Both the position numbers and the translations under genes were made by a program. A stretch of DNA of 64,000 nt. It comes from Chaetomium olivaceum. Lineage: Eukaryota > Ascomycota > Sordariomycetes > Sordariales > Chaetomiaceae. Below the pieces are notes generated by a model. That model was not told where the DNA came from. It worked only from the letters and a program-made list of their open reading frames with translations, and did not search any database. Positions 1 to 11,239 of this stretch are shown piece after piece. The stretch spans positions 310,001 through 374,000 of the forward strand of contig JAYWVB010000003.1 of the NCBI GenBank assembly GCA_039881045.1, in the 5' to 3' direction. How positions within the stretch are numbered: the stretch's first letter is position 1; each line of letters begins with the position of its first letter.

Positions 1-2532
1 ACAAGACCTTTGCAGGCCCCTTCGGCCCTGTAGCTCTTGGAGCTGTTGGTTGGTGGAAGCTGGAGGCTCCGTAAGCTATGGCACTGCGGATGCACTTTAC
101 GTAGACCTCCCGAGCCCTGGATAGGCTCGGGCCCCACGTCTTTGCTGCAATCCTCGATAAGGCGAAATCTTGGGTTTTGAGTTTCCGTTCCACAGCTTGT
201 TGGTGCGCCCTCCATGATAGCTTCCAGTCCAGCCAGACGCCTAGAAACCGAGCCGATTCCACTGGCTTAACTGTGCTGTAGCCACTAGCCCCTGGGTGGG
301 CCAGGGCCACCGGGTTCTCCCACTGTCTCCGACCTTTGTTGAAGTGAATTAATTCGCACTTTTGGGGTGCAAACGCCATCCCCCGGGTACCAGCCCACTG
401 CAAGCAGGTCTTCCAAGCTTTTTCTAGTTGCTGTGTATTGGCCTCTGGGTTCTTTCCAAAGGCCAGTAGGTTTGTGTCGTCTGCGAACCCTACTATGCTA
501 ACCAGTGGATGAGCTGTTTTCAGGGCCTGATATAGGGAGGCAATGTAGAGGATAAATAGGATCGGGGATAGTGGTGAGCCCTGGGGGACTCCCGCTATGA
601 CTGGGATGTCCTCTGTTTTCTGGCCGTCGAAGTGGAGGATCGCAACTCTGTTACTTAACCACGCCTTCACCCACAGAACCACCCACTGTGGGTAACCCTG
701 TAGCCGAAGAGTGGCTAGTAGCCGGGTGTGGTTGACGGTGTCGAATGCCCCTGAGATATCCAGCTGTAGAAGGGAGGCGGTTGCTTTCTGCCGCCAGGCC
801 TCCTGGACTTGGGCTACGACTAGCCGAATCGCTACTTCTGTTGACCTATGCTCTCGGTTTCCCATCTGCTCCGCTGGTAGTAGGCCGTAGGCCTCTGCAG
901 CACTAGTAATCCTCTTTGCTACCAGTGCTTCTATGACCTTCCCAACTGTAGGTAGGAGGGCTATAGGCCTGTAACCTCCTGGAGTTCGGTAGGTACTCGG
1001 CTCTTTTCCGGGCTTTTGTAGGACAACTGTTTTGGCTCTCTTGAATGTTTCTGGAAACCATCCGATCCGGAAACACGCCTCCGTGAGAACCGCTAGCACC
1101 TTGAACAGTGGGCGCCCACAGGCCTTAAGAAGGCCTATAGGTAAGTCGTCCTCGCCTGGAGCCTTCCAAGGACTAATCTTCGAAAGGACTGCCCTAACAT
1201 CACCCACTGTAACCTTTTCCTCTATATTGAACTTCGGAACCCACTGTTCTAGCAGGTCCGGGTCCTCTATGTCAGAAAGGTCAGCTTCTGGGTTAGGGTA
1301 GAACCGGCGTGCTAAGGCCTCCGCCTTCTCCTTGTGGGTGGAGAGGTCCTGGCCTCGGGGGGCCCTGTGAGAGCGGGTAGTTTCGGGGGATCTGGGGGGG
1401 CGAAGCTTCTGCAACGGGCCCAGCGTTCTAGGCTCCATAGCAGGTCGGTTTTGTGGGTGGCTTTCTGCATTGTTGTCCTCCAGGTCTTCGTTTTCTCCTT
1501 GTTGATGGTGGCCGCGAGAGCCCGTAGACCTTGGTTAAGTCTTTCTTTGTTGTGCTCCGACGGGGCTGCCTTGCACTCCCTTTCGGCTCTCCTTGCCTCT
1601 CTCTGGGCCTCCTGGACCTCCACTGACCACCACGGCGAGCCGTGGCCTCTGTTGGCCTTCTTCCGAGGGGTGGCCACTTCAGCCATCCTCTGTAGCTCCT
1701 CGACCAACCAGTTGAATGCTTCTTTTAAACCCTCCTGCTCCCTGACTTGTGCCCGGAGGCCGTGTGGCCCTGGGTCCTCTAGGCCTATTTTCTCTGGTAG
1801 GAGGGCCGCCTCGGCCTCCACCCTACGCCTGTCCATCATCTTCCAGTTCCAACCCTCTGGCTGGGTTTGTTGTGGTAGGGGGCCTCCGATGTCAGCTTCC
1901 AAAATCTGTGGGTAGTGGTCTGACTTCCCCCTATATTCCAGGCCGTAGTAGGTCGTTTGTAGACCCACTGATGCCCAGAAGTGGTCTATTGTCGAAGTGC
2001 GGCCTCGCTGGGCCCCCTGCGGTGCCCTGGTTATAGTGCCTGCTGGAGTTCGAAGATCGAGATCCCACTGTAGTGCCAACTCTAGGAGAGCCTCGGCCTT
2101 CCTTTCGTACCGGCCAAACCGGTCCCATTGCGGGTGGTGTAGGTTAAAGTCCCCCGCTAATACTACTGGGTAGGCTGGGGCCGGCCGACTTAGGAGGGTT
2201 TGTAGGAGGGTTTTATCCTCAAGGGGGTTATAGATAGACCAGAGTTCTAGTCCACTATTCCCGAGCCCTGGGAACCATACCTTACAATGTTCCTCTGAAG
2301 TCTCATATTCCCACTGTCCTATGTCGAACTTTCGGCTGACGAATATAGCCGCTCGCCCACTTGCTTTATGAACTAGGTGGTATTTCGAGCCTCTAGGACA
2401 GTAGGTTGACTTGGTTTGTTGGTTGATCCATGGCTCCTGAATAGCCATTAGGTCGTACTGCGCTTCTTCTAGCAGGGCCTCGAGTGCCTGCTTGTTTCCT
2501 TCAGTGTTCCACAGTAGGACTCTAATTTTCAT
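1..2532 (-). pseudogene. LINE ORF2: APE endonuclease + reverse transcriptase, one frameshift, 3' end off window
   Basis: From the start at 2532 the product opens with an exonuclease-endonuclease-phosphatase domain. Visible motifs are QEPW (about residue 32), AGDFNLHHPQWD (about residue 126), a TSTIDHFWAS stretch and SDHYP. After about 390 residues the frame breaks at a run of six G (1357-1362); reading resumes in the next frame and continues to base 1. There it shows reverse-transcriptase blocks: a PGEDDLP segment, the LDISGAFDTVNH block, GVPQGSPLSPILF, and the catalytic FADD box around 470-500. The thumb region follows, up to a RARE segment near the window edge. One base added to the G run would restore a continuous ORF2, so this may be a sequence error rather than a dead element. 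No RNase H can be judged because the 3' part is missing. Confidence 0.88.
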
Positions 2533-2577
2533 TAATTTCCATAGTTGCGTCTTCAGCTGGTTGGGCCTGTTCGGGGC

Positions 2578-2649
2578 TGGGTAGGCTGGGTAGGCTGGGT
2601 AGGCTGGGTGGGCTGAGTGGGCTGGGTGGGCTGAGTGGGCTGGGTGGGC
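2578..2649 (-). repeat. 9-bp minisatellite in the LINE ORF1 tail (8 units)
   Basis: Eight tandem 9-mers (plus-strand TGGGTAGGC x3, then alternating TGGGTGGGC and TGAGTGGGC) occupy 2578-2649. In the ORF1 frame on the minus strand they encode a Ser-Pro/Leu-Pro/Leu tripeptide repeat just upstream of the ORF1 stop. The period is a multiple of three, so copy-number change keeps frame. Confidence 0.9.
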
Positions 2650-2745
2650 TGGATAGCTCCGAATATCCCCCCTGAACCAAGGCTAATCCGGCTTTGGGAG
2701 GGGTCCCTTCCAGCCACTGAAATCAACGTTGGCCGGCCTCTGCCC

Positions 2746-3834
2746 AGCCGTGGCCTTTTTGCCCGAGGGAATACAAAAATAGAAACTGAGTAGAAGAAAT
2801 AATGTAAATCAAGTGAAAAGGAGCTTCTTTGGATTTCCTGATAGCTGTTGTTTCATTCCTTCAGCTCGAGCTTCTACACTGGGAGTCCGGCTTGTTTTGC
2901 CTATACGGTGGTAATCTTCCCGAAGCCTTCGGCAAAGCGGCAGCGTCCCGAACCTCCGTCTTTCCATCCCGGCCCATTATTACCGGAGTGTCTTTGTCCG
3001 GAAGCGCTCGGCATTAGCTCTCTCACACGGCTTGGAGGCCCGAAACTAGGTCACTTTGAAGGCTGAGCTGGAGGTGTGCAACCGTGAGTCAGATCCATTT
3101 TGAGCATGTTTCATATTCAGGCACAGACACAAACACCCGAACAATTGTCGTGAAACTGGCTCACTGGGCCCCTCAAGTTCGTACCACGCCAAGGTGGAGA
3201 CGATGCAAGATGGGACGTGCTAAACCCGATGGTACCTGAGACAATCACAAGCACGCCTTGGAGCCTGTCAGTGTGTCGGTGCCTGTCAGATCAATCCCCG
3301 AGGCTTTTAGGGTGTGGCGAGGAACCCCATGGTGTAGATAGTGTAAGCGTGCTACGCGGGAGATGGAAGATGTTCGATTGGGATCAACGTCATAGAGCAC
3401 ATTAATAATACGGTGTCATCCATCGCCTTTTACGGCGTAAATATCGCAATTGCCTAGAAGTCACAAGCCGGCCGTCGTGGTTGCTTTCTGGCACAATTGT
3501 CGCAATCTGGCACCTTCCGGTCTCTAAAAAGGAGGGTCCATCCCCGCCCCCCTCCTGAATCGCGGGGCAGCTCCGTCTCAAACCAACACAGCCAAGCACT
3601 ACCTTAGGGAACTCCCACCACACCTCTTTCTGGAAAGATATAAACTTGCGCTAGCCACTGCAACACCCCGGCGACTTTGCGACTTCCCGAACTGTTCATA
3701 CATACAACACCGTCACGACCCCCAATACAAATCCCAAGCTTGAGACATTCCGATCACCTTGCGATCGCACTACTCGCATCCTCGACACCTCGAAAACATC
3801 CCCAACCAAGAAACATCAAAGAAAAACATACACA
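2746..3834. other. Intergenic, no gene seen
   Basis: Between the LINE junction and atx1. Short ORFs here have no recognisable family and no codon bias. The last 150 bases before 3835 are C/A-rich with CT tracts, as is common in fungal core promoters and 5' leaders. Confidence 0.6.
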
Positions 3835-4250
3835 ATGGCTGACGTCGTTGCTGCCACCCCCGATGCCGGCGAGCACAAGTACCAGTTCAACGTGAGCATG
3901 TCGTGTGGCGGCTGCTCGGGCGCCGTAGACCGCGTGCTCAAGAAGCTTGAGGGTGCGTCCATCATCTTTCCCTTTCCCTTCCCCCTACCTCCCTCTTCCC
4001 TCCTCCCTCTGCCCCACGCCAACTAAGGGCAAAAACGGCAAAGAGAACAAGCACTAACTAACAACCCCACGCAACAGGCGTCAAGTCGTACGAGGTCTCG
4101 CTCGAGACGCAGACAGCCACAGTCGTGGCCGAGGAGTCGCTGACCTACGAGAAGGTGCTGGAAACCATCAAGAAGACGGGCAAGAAGGTCAACAGCGGCG
4201 AGGCCGACGGTGTCGAGAAGAGCGTCGAGCTGGACAGTAATGCGCAGTAG
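3835..4250 (+). CDS. atx1: Copper chaperone Atx1
   Basis: Small cytosolic metallochaperone that carries Cu(I) to the Golgi copper ATPase. Two exons, 3835-3952 and 4078-4250, give a 96-residue protein. The 125-bp intron starts GTGCGT, ends CAACAG and has a CTAAC branch site. The product contains the HMA-domain copper-binding loop MSCGGC (MxCxxC, residues about 22-27), then the beta-alpha-beta-beta-alpha-beta fold expected of Atx1. The length fits; yeast Atx1 is 73 residues and filamentous fungal versions have short tails. The C-terminus after the GKKV segment is acidic and variable. The start codon follows a long CA-rich leader (ACACAATGG context). The family call is firm; the copper function is inferred from the family. 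Confidence 0.95.
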
Positions 4251-5017
4251 ATGAATGGGTGTGGGCTGGGGCTGGTGTGGTGTATGGTGTGTGGTGTGCT
4301 TAGGGGGGAGAAGGGAGTGGGAGAGAAGGGGAACTGCGGCTTATTCGTTTACTGCTGCTGCTGCGAGTCTTGATATGATACGTACGTGTTAGCATCGGCC
4401 GGCCGGCGGGTTTTCTTTTTGTTGCTTTTTATGCCTTGTTGGTAGCCAACGCGGTTGTGTTCTGCTGCTCTTGGTTTTGGCGTCCGATGTCGCCATGACG
4501 TGCATCCGTCTTGCAGTGGAGGCACCGCCTTTGAGAAAGTTGTTCCTTCACGGAAGCCCCCGGGTTTCCTGGGGTGTCTGCATAAACAAGGGCCCCTGAC
4601 GCTGCAGCTGTTGCCGTGAGTCGAGCTTCCCTGGTTCGGTACACGGCACCTGCCCCTTGCAGCTTCCTCAGACAGTCCTTTAGGTGGACTCGGCCCGGTC
4701 TGGAACCATACTGCCTTACCTAAGGGGGGTACCTACCCATATCTCCTTCCCTGCCTTATGTACAAAGTCTTGAGCCTACCGCCGTGCCTGCTTGCTAACG
4801 GTCGTGGTCGTCGTCAATGGTTTTCTTTGACACTCCTTCTCTTCTTAGGCCGTGTAACGCTGGCTCGCTGCCTCCGTCATGGTTGACAGACCACAAGCAT
4901 GCTTCCATCACGAAAAGAGCACTGATGCTCATCTTTCATCCGGTGTTGTTTATATTCTGGTCTGTATTGACGTCTTATAGTAGTTACTTCAGTAGCGTCC
5001 CTTCGTCACCGTTATCA
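4251..5017. other. Intergenic
   Basis: The 3' UTR of atx1 and the promoter of the next gene. No supported ORF or RNA gene. It contains GT-rich sequence just after the atx1 stop and an AT-richer stretch at 4920-5010. Confidence 0.55.
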
Positions 5018-8000
5018 TGAAGAGAGGAGCCGAATCGGATAATGAAACCCCAGGCTCGTCCTCCTCGGCGCCAAATCCCCCCGGGCCTCAACGCCCTCGG
5101 TTTCAACGTCCTTGTCTACGCCCCTATCGCCTGGGAAGGGCAAGCAGCTAGTCGAACCCTGCCTCCAATGCCGGTGAGATGCAGCGGGTCTGCCATTTCG
5201 CAATGGACCAAGCCCGCTGATACAAACACAGAAAAGACGAGAAAAAATGCGACGGGGGAAAGCCGTGCGCCCGGTGCGAACGGAAAACGATAGACTGTAA
5301 ATACGAAACGCATGCAACCAAAACCTACAGCAGCTCTAACCCGCCGCCGCCGCCGAGCCCGGTGAAAACCCCGCCAAACGCCGTCGCCTTCGCTCGGATA
5401 GGCCACCAACACCGCCAACTCAAGGCCATCAAGCCGTCGAGGTCGACTGGCGTATGGAAGTCGAAGATGTCAAGCCTGTTAAAGCCGAAGCTCACTCACC
5501 AGAAGGGAACATGTCTGTTGAAGTTGAAACTCACTTATCAGACGAGAACATGTCTGTTGAAGCTGAAGCTCACTTAAAAGAAGAGAACAAGCCGGTGAAA
5601 GGCGAAGTTGATTCCCTGGAAGAGAACAAGCCGATTCGAAGTCCCGAGCTCTCACAAGTTGACGGGTTGCTTAGCGAGGTGAGAACCCAACTCGTTGGTA
5701 TATTGCAAGAGGGACTAATCTGGCTGCCAGTTTGACGATTGCCTGCGTGATCGGAACCGATCCGAACGCGGCCAGTCTGTTCAGTACCTTGGATGCTTTG
5801 TCGCGGGTGTAGGCTACCCTCCGACGGGAGGAACGAAAGGCTCTCGAACTCATCAAAGGACTAGTCGACTCCAACACATCTCTCAAAGAACGCATGACCA
5901 AAATGCTGCCGCCTCAAGATGTGTGTGACAGGCTCATTAAAGTCTACTTCCTCGAATCTGAGAGTCTCTATCGAACGACGCGCCTGTCTGTCTTTGAGGG
6001 GGAGTATAATGAGTTTTGGGGCGGTGGGAAAAATACGCACGACTCTTTTCTCCCCCGTCTCCTCTGCATGCTTTGCATCGCCGCTCAGTTTAGCAAGGAT
6101 TGGCGAGGCCGAGACAGAGACGGGACTGCCACCATCCATATCCCCACGGCTTGTGTCCTCGTTGAAGAGTGGCTGGACGAGAGGACTCGTACTGGCACAT
6201 TTGATATATCGACTCTACAAACGAAGCTATTGCTTTTCTTCGCTCAGAAGCTAATCAGTGCTCAAAGACCGCTAGTATGGCCAGAAGTAGGGTATCTTGC
6301 CCGGATGGGAATGCAGTTGGGGTTGCACCGAGATCCAATAATCCAGGGACCCTTAATCTCGGCAGGAGAAAGAGAGAGCCGACGCAGGCTGTGGTTCACT
6401 CTCATGGAATTAGATCTCCAGACCTCCATACAGCTCTACCTCCCTTGCACGTTCAGGTGGGAAAACGTTGCCTGCATACCACCCGGAAATTTCGACGAGA
6501 AGCAGATAGAGATTATGGACAAAGCAGACGTGCCTATCTCCCGGTCCTCCATGGAGGAGGTTACCGAAAACCACCTCCAAGCGTGCGCCTCGGAGACACT
6601 AAAGGTTCGCACCCAAGCATCAGAGCTCCTCGCCCGCACTGGGAACTTCGACTACGCGCACGCCCTCGTCATCAGCCGCCAACTGGAGAATACCCTTGTC
6701 GAGATCGCCCAGTTTTTCCCCACCACCTTGGGCACACCCAGATCTGCCCCGAGCAGTGGCCACCCTGAATGGCGTCGCCGCGTCTTCCTCGACTTGCACC
6801 TGCGGCTGCCGCTAATGGCCATCTACCGGCGATTTGGGCTCCGCAACCCTCACTGCCTGCCGGAGATCCGGCGCTGTTTCCTCGCCTCGGGCATGGCCAT
6901 GCTCGCCCTCCTTGAAGTCGACCACGGCGGCGGTGCCAGTGACGATGGCTGTGACCCCTCCGTGACCCGCAGGGTGCTGTCTATGCTGTGCGGGCCTCTG
7001 GTCTACGCGCGTTGGTTGTGTGTCATTTTATCAAGTTGGCGAGGGGCGCTGACTGGCAGAACGGGGTCGGGAGTGTGACGGAGATCTTTGGCTGGAAGGT
7101 CGATCGCCTGCTGTGGGCCGTGGATACGGCGCTGGAGAAGCTGTTGGGGCTTGTGGAGATGGCTGGGAGCGACAGCGTTGGCGACTTGATCTCGTTGTCG
7201 ATAGTGCGGGAGCTGGTGCAGGCCGGGTCGATCAGCGAGAAGGTGGGCGAGGTCCAGGTGAGATTCGATCGCCTCCTGGGTGCTTGTTCGAAGGTTGCTG
7301 CGTCGGTGCCGCCGGTGAGTTGCTTTTCGGGTTCTGCTTTCTTTTTTCTTTTCTACCCCCTTTTTCTTTCTCTTTTTTGGGGTTCTTTTCGTTGCCCGAC
7401 TTTTGTTCTAGGGATTGTAGCTGACGGAATGGTGGTGATACCTAGCCGGATATGCCAGCTACAGGCGCTGCGAGTCGTTCTACTTATACGGCAGCCCCGA
7501 GTGGTTCTCGGGCACATGCGGGCAGTTCTACCTCCACCGCACCTGCGAGTGGTTCTGCCTCGACGATACATGTAAGTGGCTCTCAGGGACATACCAGTGG
7601 TTCGACTTCTACAGCACCTCCGATTGGTTTTGTCCCTACGGTACCCGCGAGGCGTTCTGTGCCCACGGCACCTGCGAGTCGATCTGTCCCTACGGCACGT
7701 CTGTGTGGTCCTGTCCCTACAGAACCTGCGAGTCGTTCGGCATCTCTGTGTGGTCCTGTTCCTACAGAACCTGCGACTCATTCTGTCCCTACGGCACCTA
7801 TGCATAGTCCTGTCTTTACGGCACCTGCGAGGCGCTCTGTGTCTACGGCACCTATGGGTAGTTCTGCCTTTACGGTACATACCAGTGGCTTTCATACACA
7901 TACGAGTAGTTCTAGGGCACATGCGAGTAGCTCCAGGGCACATGCGAGTGACTCTAGGGCACATGCGGTAAGAACAGTGCAGGTCCGTTTCCTTCCCATC

Positions 8001-8122
8001 AGCGTTCATCATTTACTTAAGCTAACCGGCCATGAAAACAGGTGCCGTGCTCTCCGGCGGCCACTTGGGGAGACCTATCCCGGCATTGGAATCTCCTCGT
8101 CATGCAGGTGCAGAAAGATTGA
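5018..8122 (+). CDS. Zn2Cys6 fungal-specific transcription factor with repeat-rich linker and tail
   Basis: Nuclear regulator; targets unknown. Proposed exons: 5018-5174, 5232-5678, 5813-about 7000, about 7055-7314, 7446-7967, 8042-8122. Exon 1 ends inside the zinc cluster. Spliced, the cluster reads C-x2-C-x6-C-x5-C-x2-C-x6-C, beginning CLQCRKDEKKCDGGKPCARC. A basic KRRRLR segment and a Glu-rich 13-residue repeat follow. The large exon carries the fungal_trans domain (VGYLARMGMQLGLHRDP, then SRRRLWFTLMELD). The C-terminal part is a Ser/Thr/Pro repeat tail ending in WGDLSRHWNLLVMQVQKD. Two single-base breaks are needed: in the C6 run at 5077-5082 and in the CCG run at 5341-5352. Between about 6985 and 7060 the frame also changes, by a short intron or an indel I could not resolve. 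It could be a pseudogene, but splice sites and downstream frames are well kept, so sequence error is more likely. Confidence 0.75.
5466..5640 (+). repeat. Imperfect 39-bp (13-residue) tandem repeat in Zn2Cys6 linker
   Basis: About four units start with Glu-Asn (ENMSVEVETHLSD, ENMSVEAEAHLKE, ENKPVKGEVDSLE, ENKPI...). An earlier decayed unit precedes them. They form an acidic linker between the DNA-binding and regulatory domains. Confidence 0.8.
7500..7965 (+). repeat. 27-33-bp degenerate tandem repeat encoding a Ser/Thr/Pro tail
   Basis: Many copies of a GCACCTGCGAGTCGTTCTGT-like unit encode PASRSVPTA-type nonapeptides. From 7890 a shorter unit encodes SSRAHA-type hexapeptides. The long Arg/Cys-rich ORF on the opposite strand here is a by-product of this repeat. 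Confidence 0.8.
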
Positions 8123-8524
8123 TTGAGCTAGGTTTTGTTGGGTGTGTTTGTGTGGTGCCTGGGGTTTGCAAGCAAGGTCATTGTATAGGTCACGATAAGG
8201 TTTGGCAAGGCTATCGAGTTCGGAGGGTGCGCCGTGAAGGATTCAGGTAGTTGACGTATTCTGGTAGAATTAGAAAAAAAGCTGTTATGGGAGACGGGTT
8301 GTCTATATGGTGCTTGTGATCTGTGTCGCTGAGGGTATGCATACATACATCCAGGCATAAAGATTGGTATTCTCAGGAAGAATAGGGGTAGATTCCGCCC
8401 ATTTAACATGCTGTGGCCACCCTCTCTTTCTATTGTCCCATTACAAGGCCACGGAGATCAAGGAACACATCGCGACTGTCGTTGATTTTGATAATTTACC
8501 CAACGCAGTTCGTCAGCCAGACCC
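8123..8524. other. Convergent intergenic region
   Basis: Shared 3' region between the Zn2Cys6 gene and the aminotransferase gene, which converge. No gene seen. Confidence 0.55.
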
Positions 8525-10221
8525 CTAATCCTTCTTCAAAAACCGCTTCAACCCCCTCAACCGCTCCTTCGCATCCTCCAGCACCTCATCCGGCTTACAA
8601 ACCGCAAACCGCAAATAATCCTCCACCAAGTGACTATTCTCATCCGTACAAAACTCACTCGGCGGAATCGCCGCCACCCCCAACTCCTGGATCAGAAACC
8701 ACGCCAGCCTAAAATCACGGGGGCGCTCTGCCACATGCGGCGGGAAGGGATAATCTTGCGGGATCTGCACCCCGGACAGGTTCACCATGACGAAATAGCC
8801 GCCTTCGGGCTCAGAGTAGGGGATACCGAGCTCGTGCCAGATGGCGTTGAAGAGGGTGAGCTTGTGGCGGAGGGAGGCGATGGAGGAGGGCCAGAATTGG
8901 TGCGCGTCGGCTTGCTCGAAGCCGATCGCGCAGGCTTCTTGGAGGGGCGACACGGACGAGTAGCAGATGCGGGTGTGCGCGGCCGAGACGTACTGGATGA
9001 GGTGCGGCGGGCCCATGAGCCAGCCTAAATGCGAGTGTTGGTTAGTATTGATCATGCTGTGTTTTTTTTTGTGGGTGGGGGGATGATAAAGGGGGATGAT
9101 AAAGGGGAAAGGGGGGGGACGGGACGTACCGACGCGCCAGCCGGTGGCGTAAAAGTTCTTGCCCGCTGATCCGACTGTCAGAGTGATCTGCTCAACCTCC
9201 GGTGATAGAGTGGCGATGCGGGTGAAGGGCACATAGAACAGCCGGTCGTAGACCTCGTCGGATAAGATGATGATTTGGTGCTTGAGGCAGAGGTCGGCAA
9301 TCTTTTGCAGCTCCTCGCGGGAGAAGACCTTGCCGATGGGGTTGTCTGCTTCTTGTTAGTACCCGCCCGAACTATGGTGTAAAAACGCCAAACATACGTG
9401 GCGTGTTGAGAACCATCATCTTGGTCCGCGGCGTGATGGCGCGCTCGAGCTCGTCGAAGTCGATGGTCCACTCTCCGGCCGAGAGGGTCTTGACGGCGCC
9501 TTTTTGGGCGGGTGCATGGGCACGTAGACGATCTTGCCGGGCATCTCGATGTTGCTGATGTATCTGCGGGAGTGAGCCACCATAGGTATTAGACGAAGGC
9601 GCAAGAACTTACTGGTCAAAGAAGGGCTCAAAGATGATGACCTCATCCCCCGGCTCAATGAAGGCCATGAAGGCGCTCAACATGCCTGCCGGAGAGAGTC
9701 AACAACTTGTCTGATGATATCCTGTAGATACAGGGACGCCCACCTTCATTCGCCCCGGTGGTAATGGTGATCTCGGTCTCCGGGTCCAGCTTCCGCCCCC
9801 AGAAAGGCGCATAAGCCTCCGAGATGGCCTTCCTCAACCGTGGACGGCCCTTGGTGGGAGAGTACTGGTTGCAATCGACCCGGTTTAGAGCGTCCTTGGC
9901 GGCATCGAGGATGAAGTCTGGCGGGTTGTAGCCAAAAAAGCCCTGACCCATGTTGACGATGGGCTGCTTGGGAGAGGCAGCAGCAGCCTCATTGATGATG
10001 GTCCTAGTAATTGTATTTAGTCCATGTTTCAGTGGGGGAATAGAAAGTAGAAAATAAAAGAATGTCGAGAAAACTCACCACACATCCTGTCGCCGGCCCG
10101 AGACGCGGGCGGCGGGCTTCATCTTCTCGGTCATGACGGGGGTAGTATGCAGTCGTCTTGCGATGGAGAGAGGAGTCGAGGGTCGGCGAAAGAGGGCACG
10201 GATAGGAAAGAAAGAGTTCAT
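8525..10221 (-). CDS. Kynurenine/class I-II aminotransferase (Bna3-like)
   Basis: PLP-dependent aminotransferase, likely kynurenine-to-kynurenic acid or glutamine/cysteine-conjugate type. Six exons on the minus strand: 10221-10079, 10003-9744, 9685-9613, 9563-9398, 9345-9130, 9024-8525. Introns are 49-105 bp with clean GT-AG ends. Product about 452 residues. Visible motifs are MGQGFFGYNPPDF, NQYSPTKGRPRLRKAI, TTGANEG, NTPHNPIGKVFSREEL, SDEVYDRLFY, and the PLP-lysine site SAGKNFYATGWRVGW. The N-terminus is Arg/Ser-rich with RRLHTTP, a mitochondrial presequence, and a second in-frame Met follows directly (MTEKMKPAA), so dual mitochondrial/cytosolic forms are plausible. Exon 9563-9398 needs one more base in the T5 run at 9501-9505; total exon length becomes divisible by three only with that base. 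Substrate is inferred from family. Confidence 0.9.
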
Positions 10222-11239
10222 GAGTGCGGAGTGCGCCTTTACGTGAGAATGGGGTCCACAGGAAGGAATACAGTCATGTCTAGGTAACATAAAATTAGCG
10301 CTATTCGGAAGCCGAACCCCGGATTGCGCTTTGTAACGGCCACCGGCGGGAATTCCGTCTCTCAAAGTTGCAGCCGAATGCTTGTCCGTCATCGGCACGC
10401 GACGAGTTTCCACTGTTCTCCGGCCTGCGATTCCAGTGGAATGGCGCAATCGGCCGGCGTGAGACCGGACTGGCCCGTGCTTGGCATTTGGGGATGCTGG
10501 CTTACATGCATCAAACGAGTGGTTGTGCCCCGGTAGTCCAATATCAGCCCCCTTTCTGTGACTGCTTCAGATTCTGGCAACAACACTCAAGTCTGTAGTG
10601 AAGACAGACCAATGGATGGGGATGTTATTTTATTGAGATCTATTACACAAAAGACAAAATGAGATTGGACAAGGAAGTGTTTTATGCATCCATCCAATCC
10701 CTGGGAGCAACCATGTAGAGCCCGAGATTCCCTCCTTATGGCCTCACCTTTCACCTTTCACAGCTTTGTTTACTTTACCCCTGAGCGCTTTTGAAAATTT
10801 GTTAAGCTTGCCACGGTAGGGATAACAATATTCACAGGTTTTGCTGGTCTTGTCTTTGGAAGTGCAGCAGTGATAAGGGACTCCCTTGATCCCCACCCCT
10901 GAAGTCAACCAAAACACCGAAGACTTCACCACTTTGCTCAGGGACAGCATCATCACATGCGACGAAACAGGCGCTCGGACCAACTTTTCACTCCTTCCCT
11001 CCCCAGAACTGGTTGTCTGCTGACCGATAATGGAATCGCGTCTTTCGATCGAGCACTACCTACTACTCCCTCTTTTCTCGAGAACTCGGCTGTCATCTCC
11101 TCTTCTTTTCCCTTCCTCGACCAGCCGACCAGAACCTCGCCGCCGCCACGTGGCCGCCTTCGCCCTCGCGCCTTTGTCCCCTCGTTCCCTCGCGCCTTCT
11201 TTTCTTTTTTTTTTTCTAATAAATAAAATCAAGATCTCG
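10222..11239. other. Divergent intergenic region
   Basis: Promoter side of both the aminotransferase (minus) and the Rho-like gene (plus). A CT-rich stretch with a long T run lies at 11200-11216, immediately before the latter's start. No supported gene. Confidence 0.55.

Larger units (their letters stand above)
1..2745 (-). mobile_element. Non-LTR retrotransposon (LINE, Tad1/I-like), 5'-truncated
   Basis: Read on the minus strand, the element enters at about 2745 and runs off the left edge. It carries the 3' end of an ORF1 (in-frame stop TAG at 2524-2522; the frame is closed by TGA upstream near 2735, so only about 70 codons remain), then ORF2 starting at 2532. ORF1 and ORF2 overlap by 11 nt, an arrangement compatible with termination-reinitiation. 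ORF2 encodes an APE-type endonuclease followed by reverse transcriptase. Base composition is ordinary and GC-rich, with no obvious C-to-T saturation, so this copy does not look heavily RIP-mutated. The poly-A or 3' tail and any target-site duplication lie outside the window. Family assignment rests on domain order and motifs; the exact clade would need a tree. Confidence 0.9.

Noticed and set aside
7353..8012. 219-codon Arg/Cys/Thr-rich ORF on the minus strand
   Set aside because: It is the antisense reading of the tandem repeat in the Zn2Cys6 tail and has no family features; open frames persist there because the repeat period is a multiple of three.
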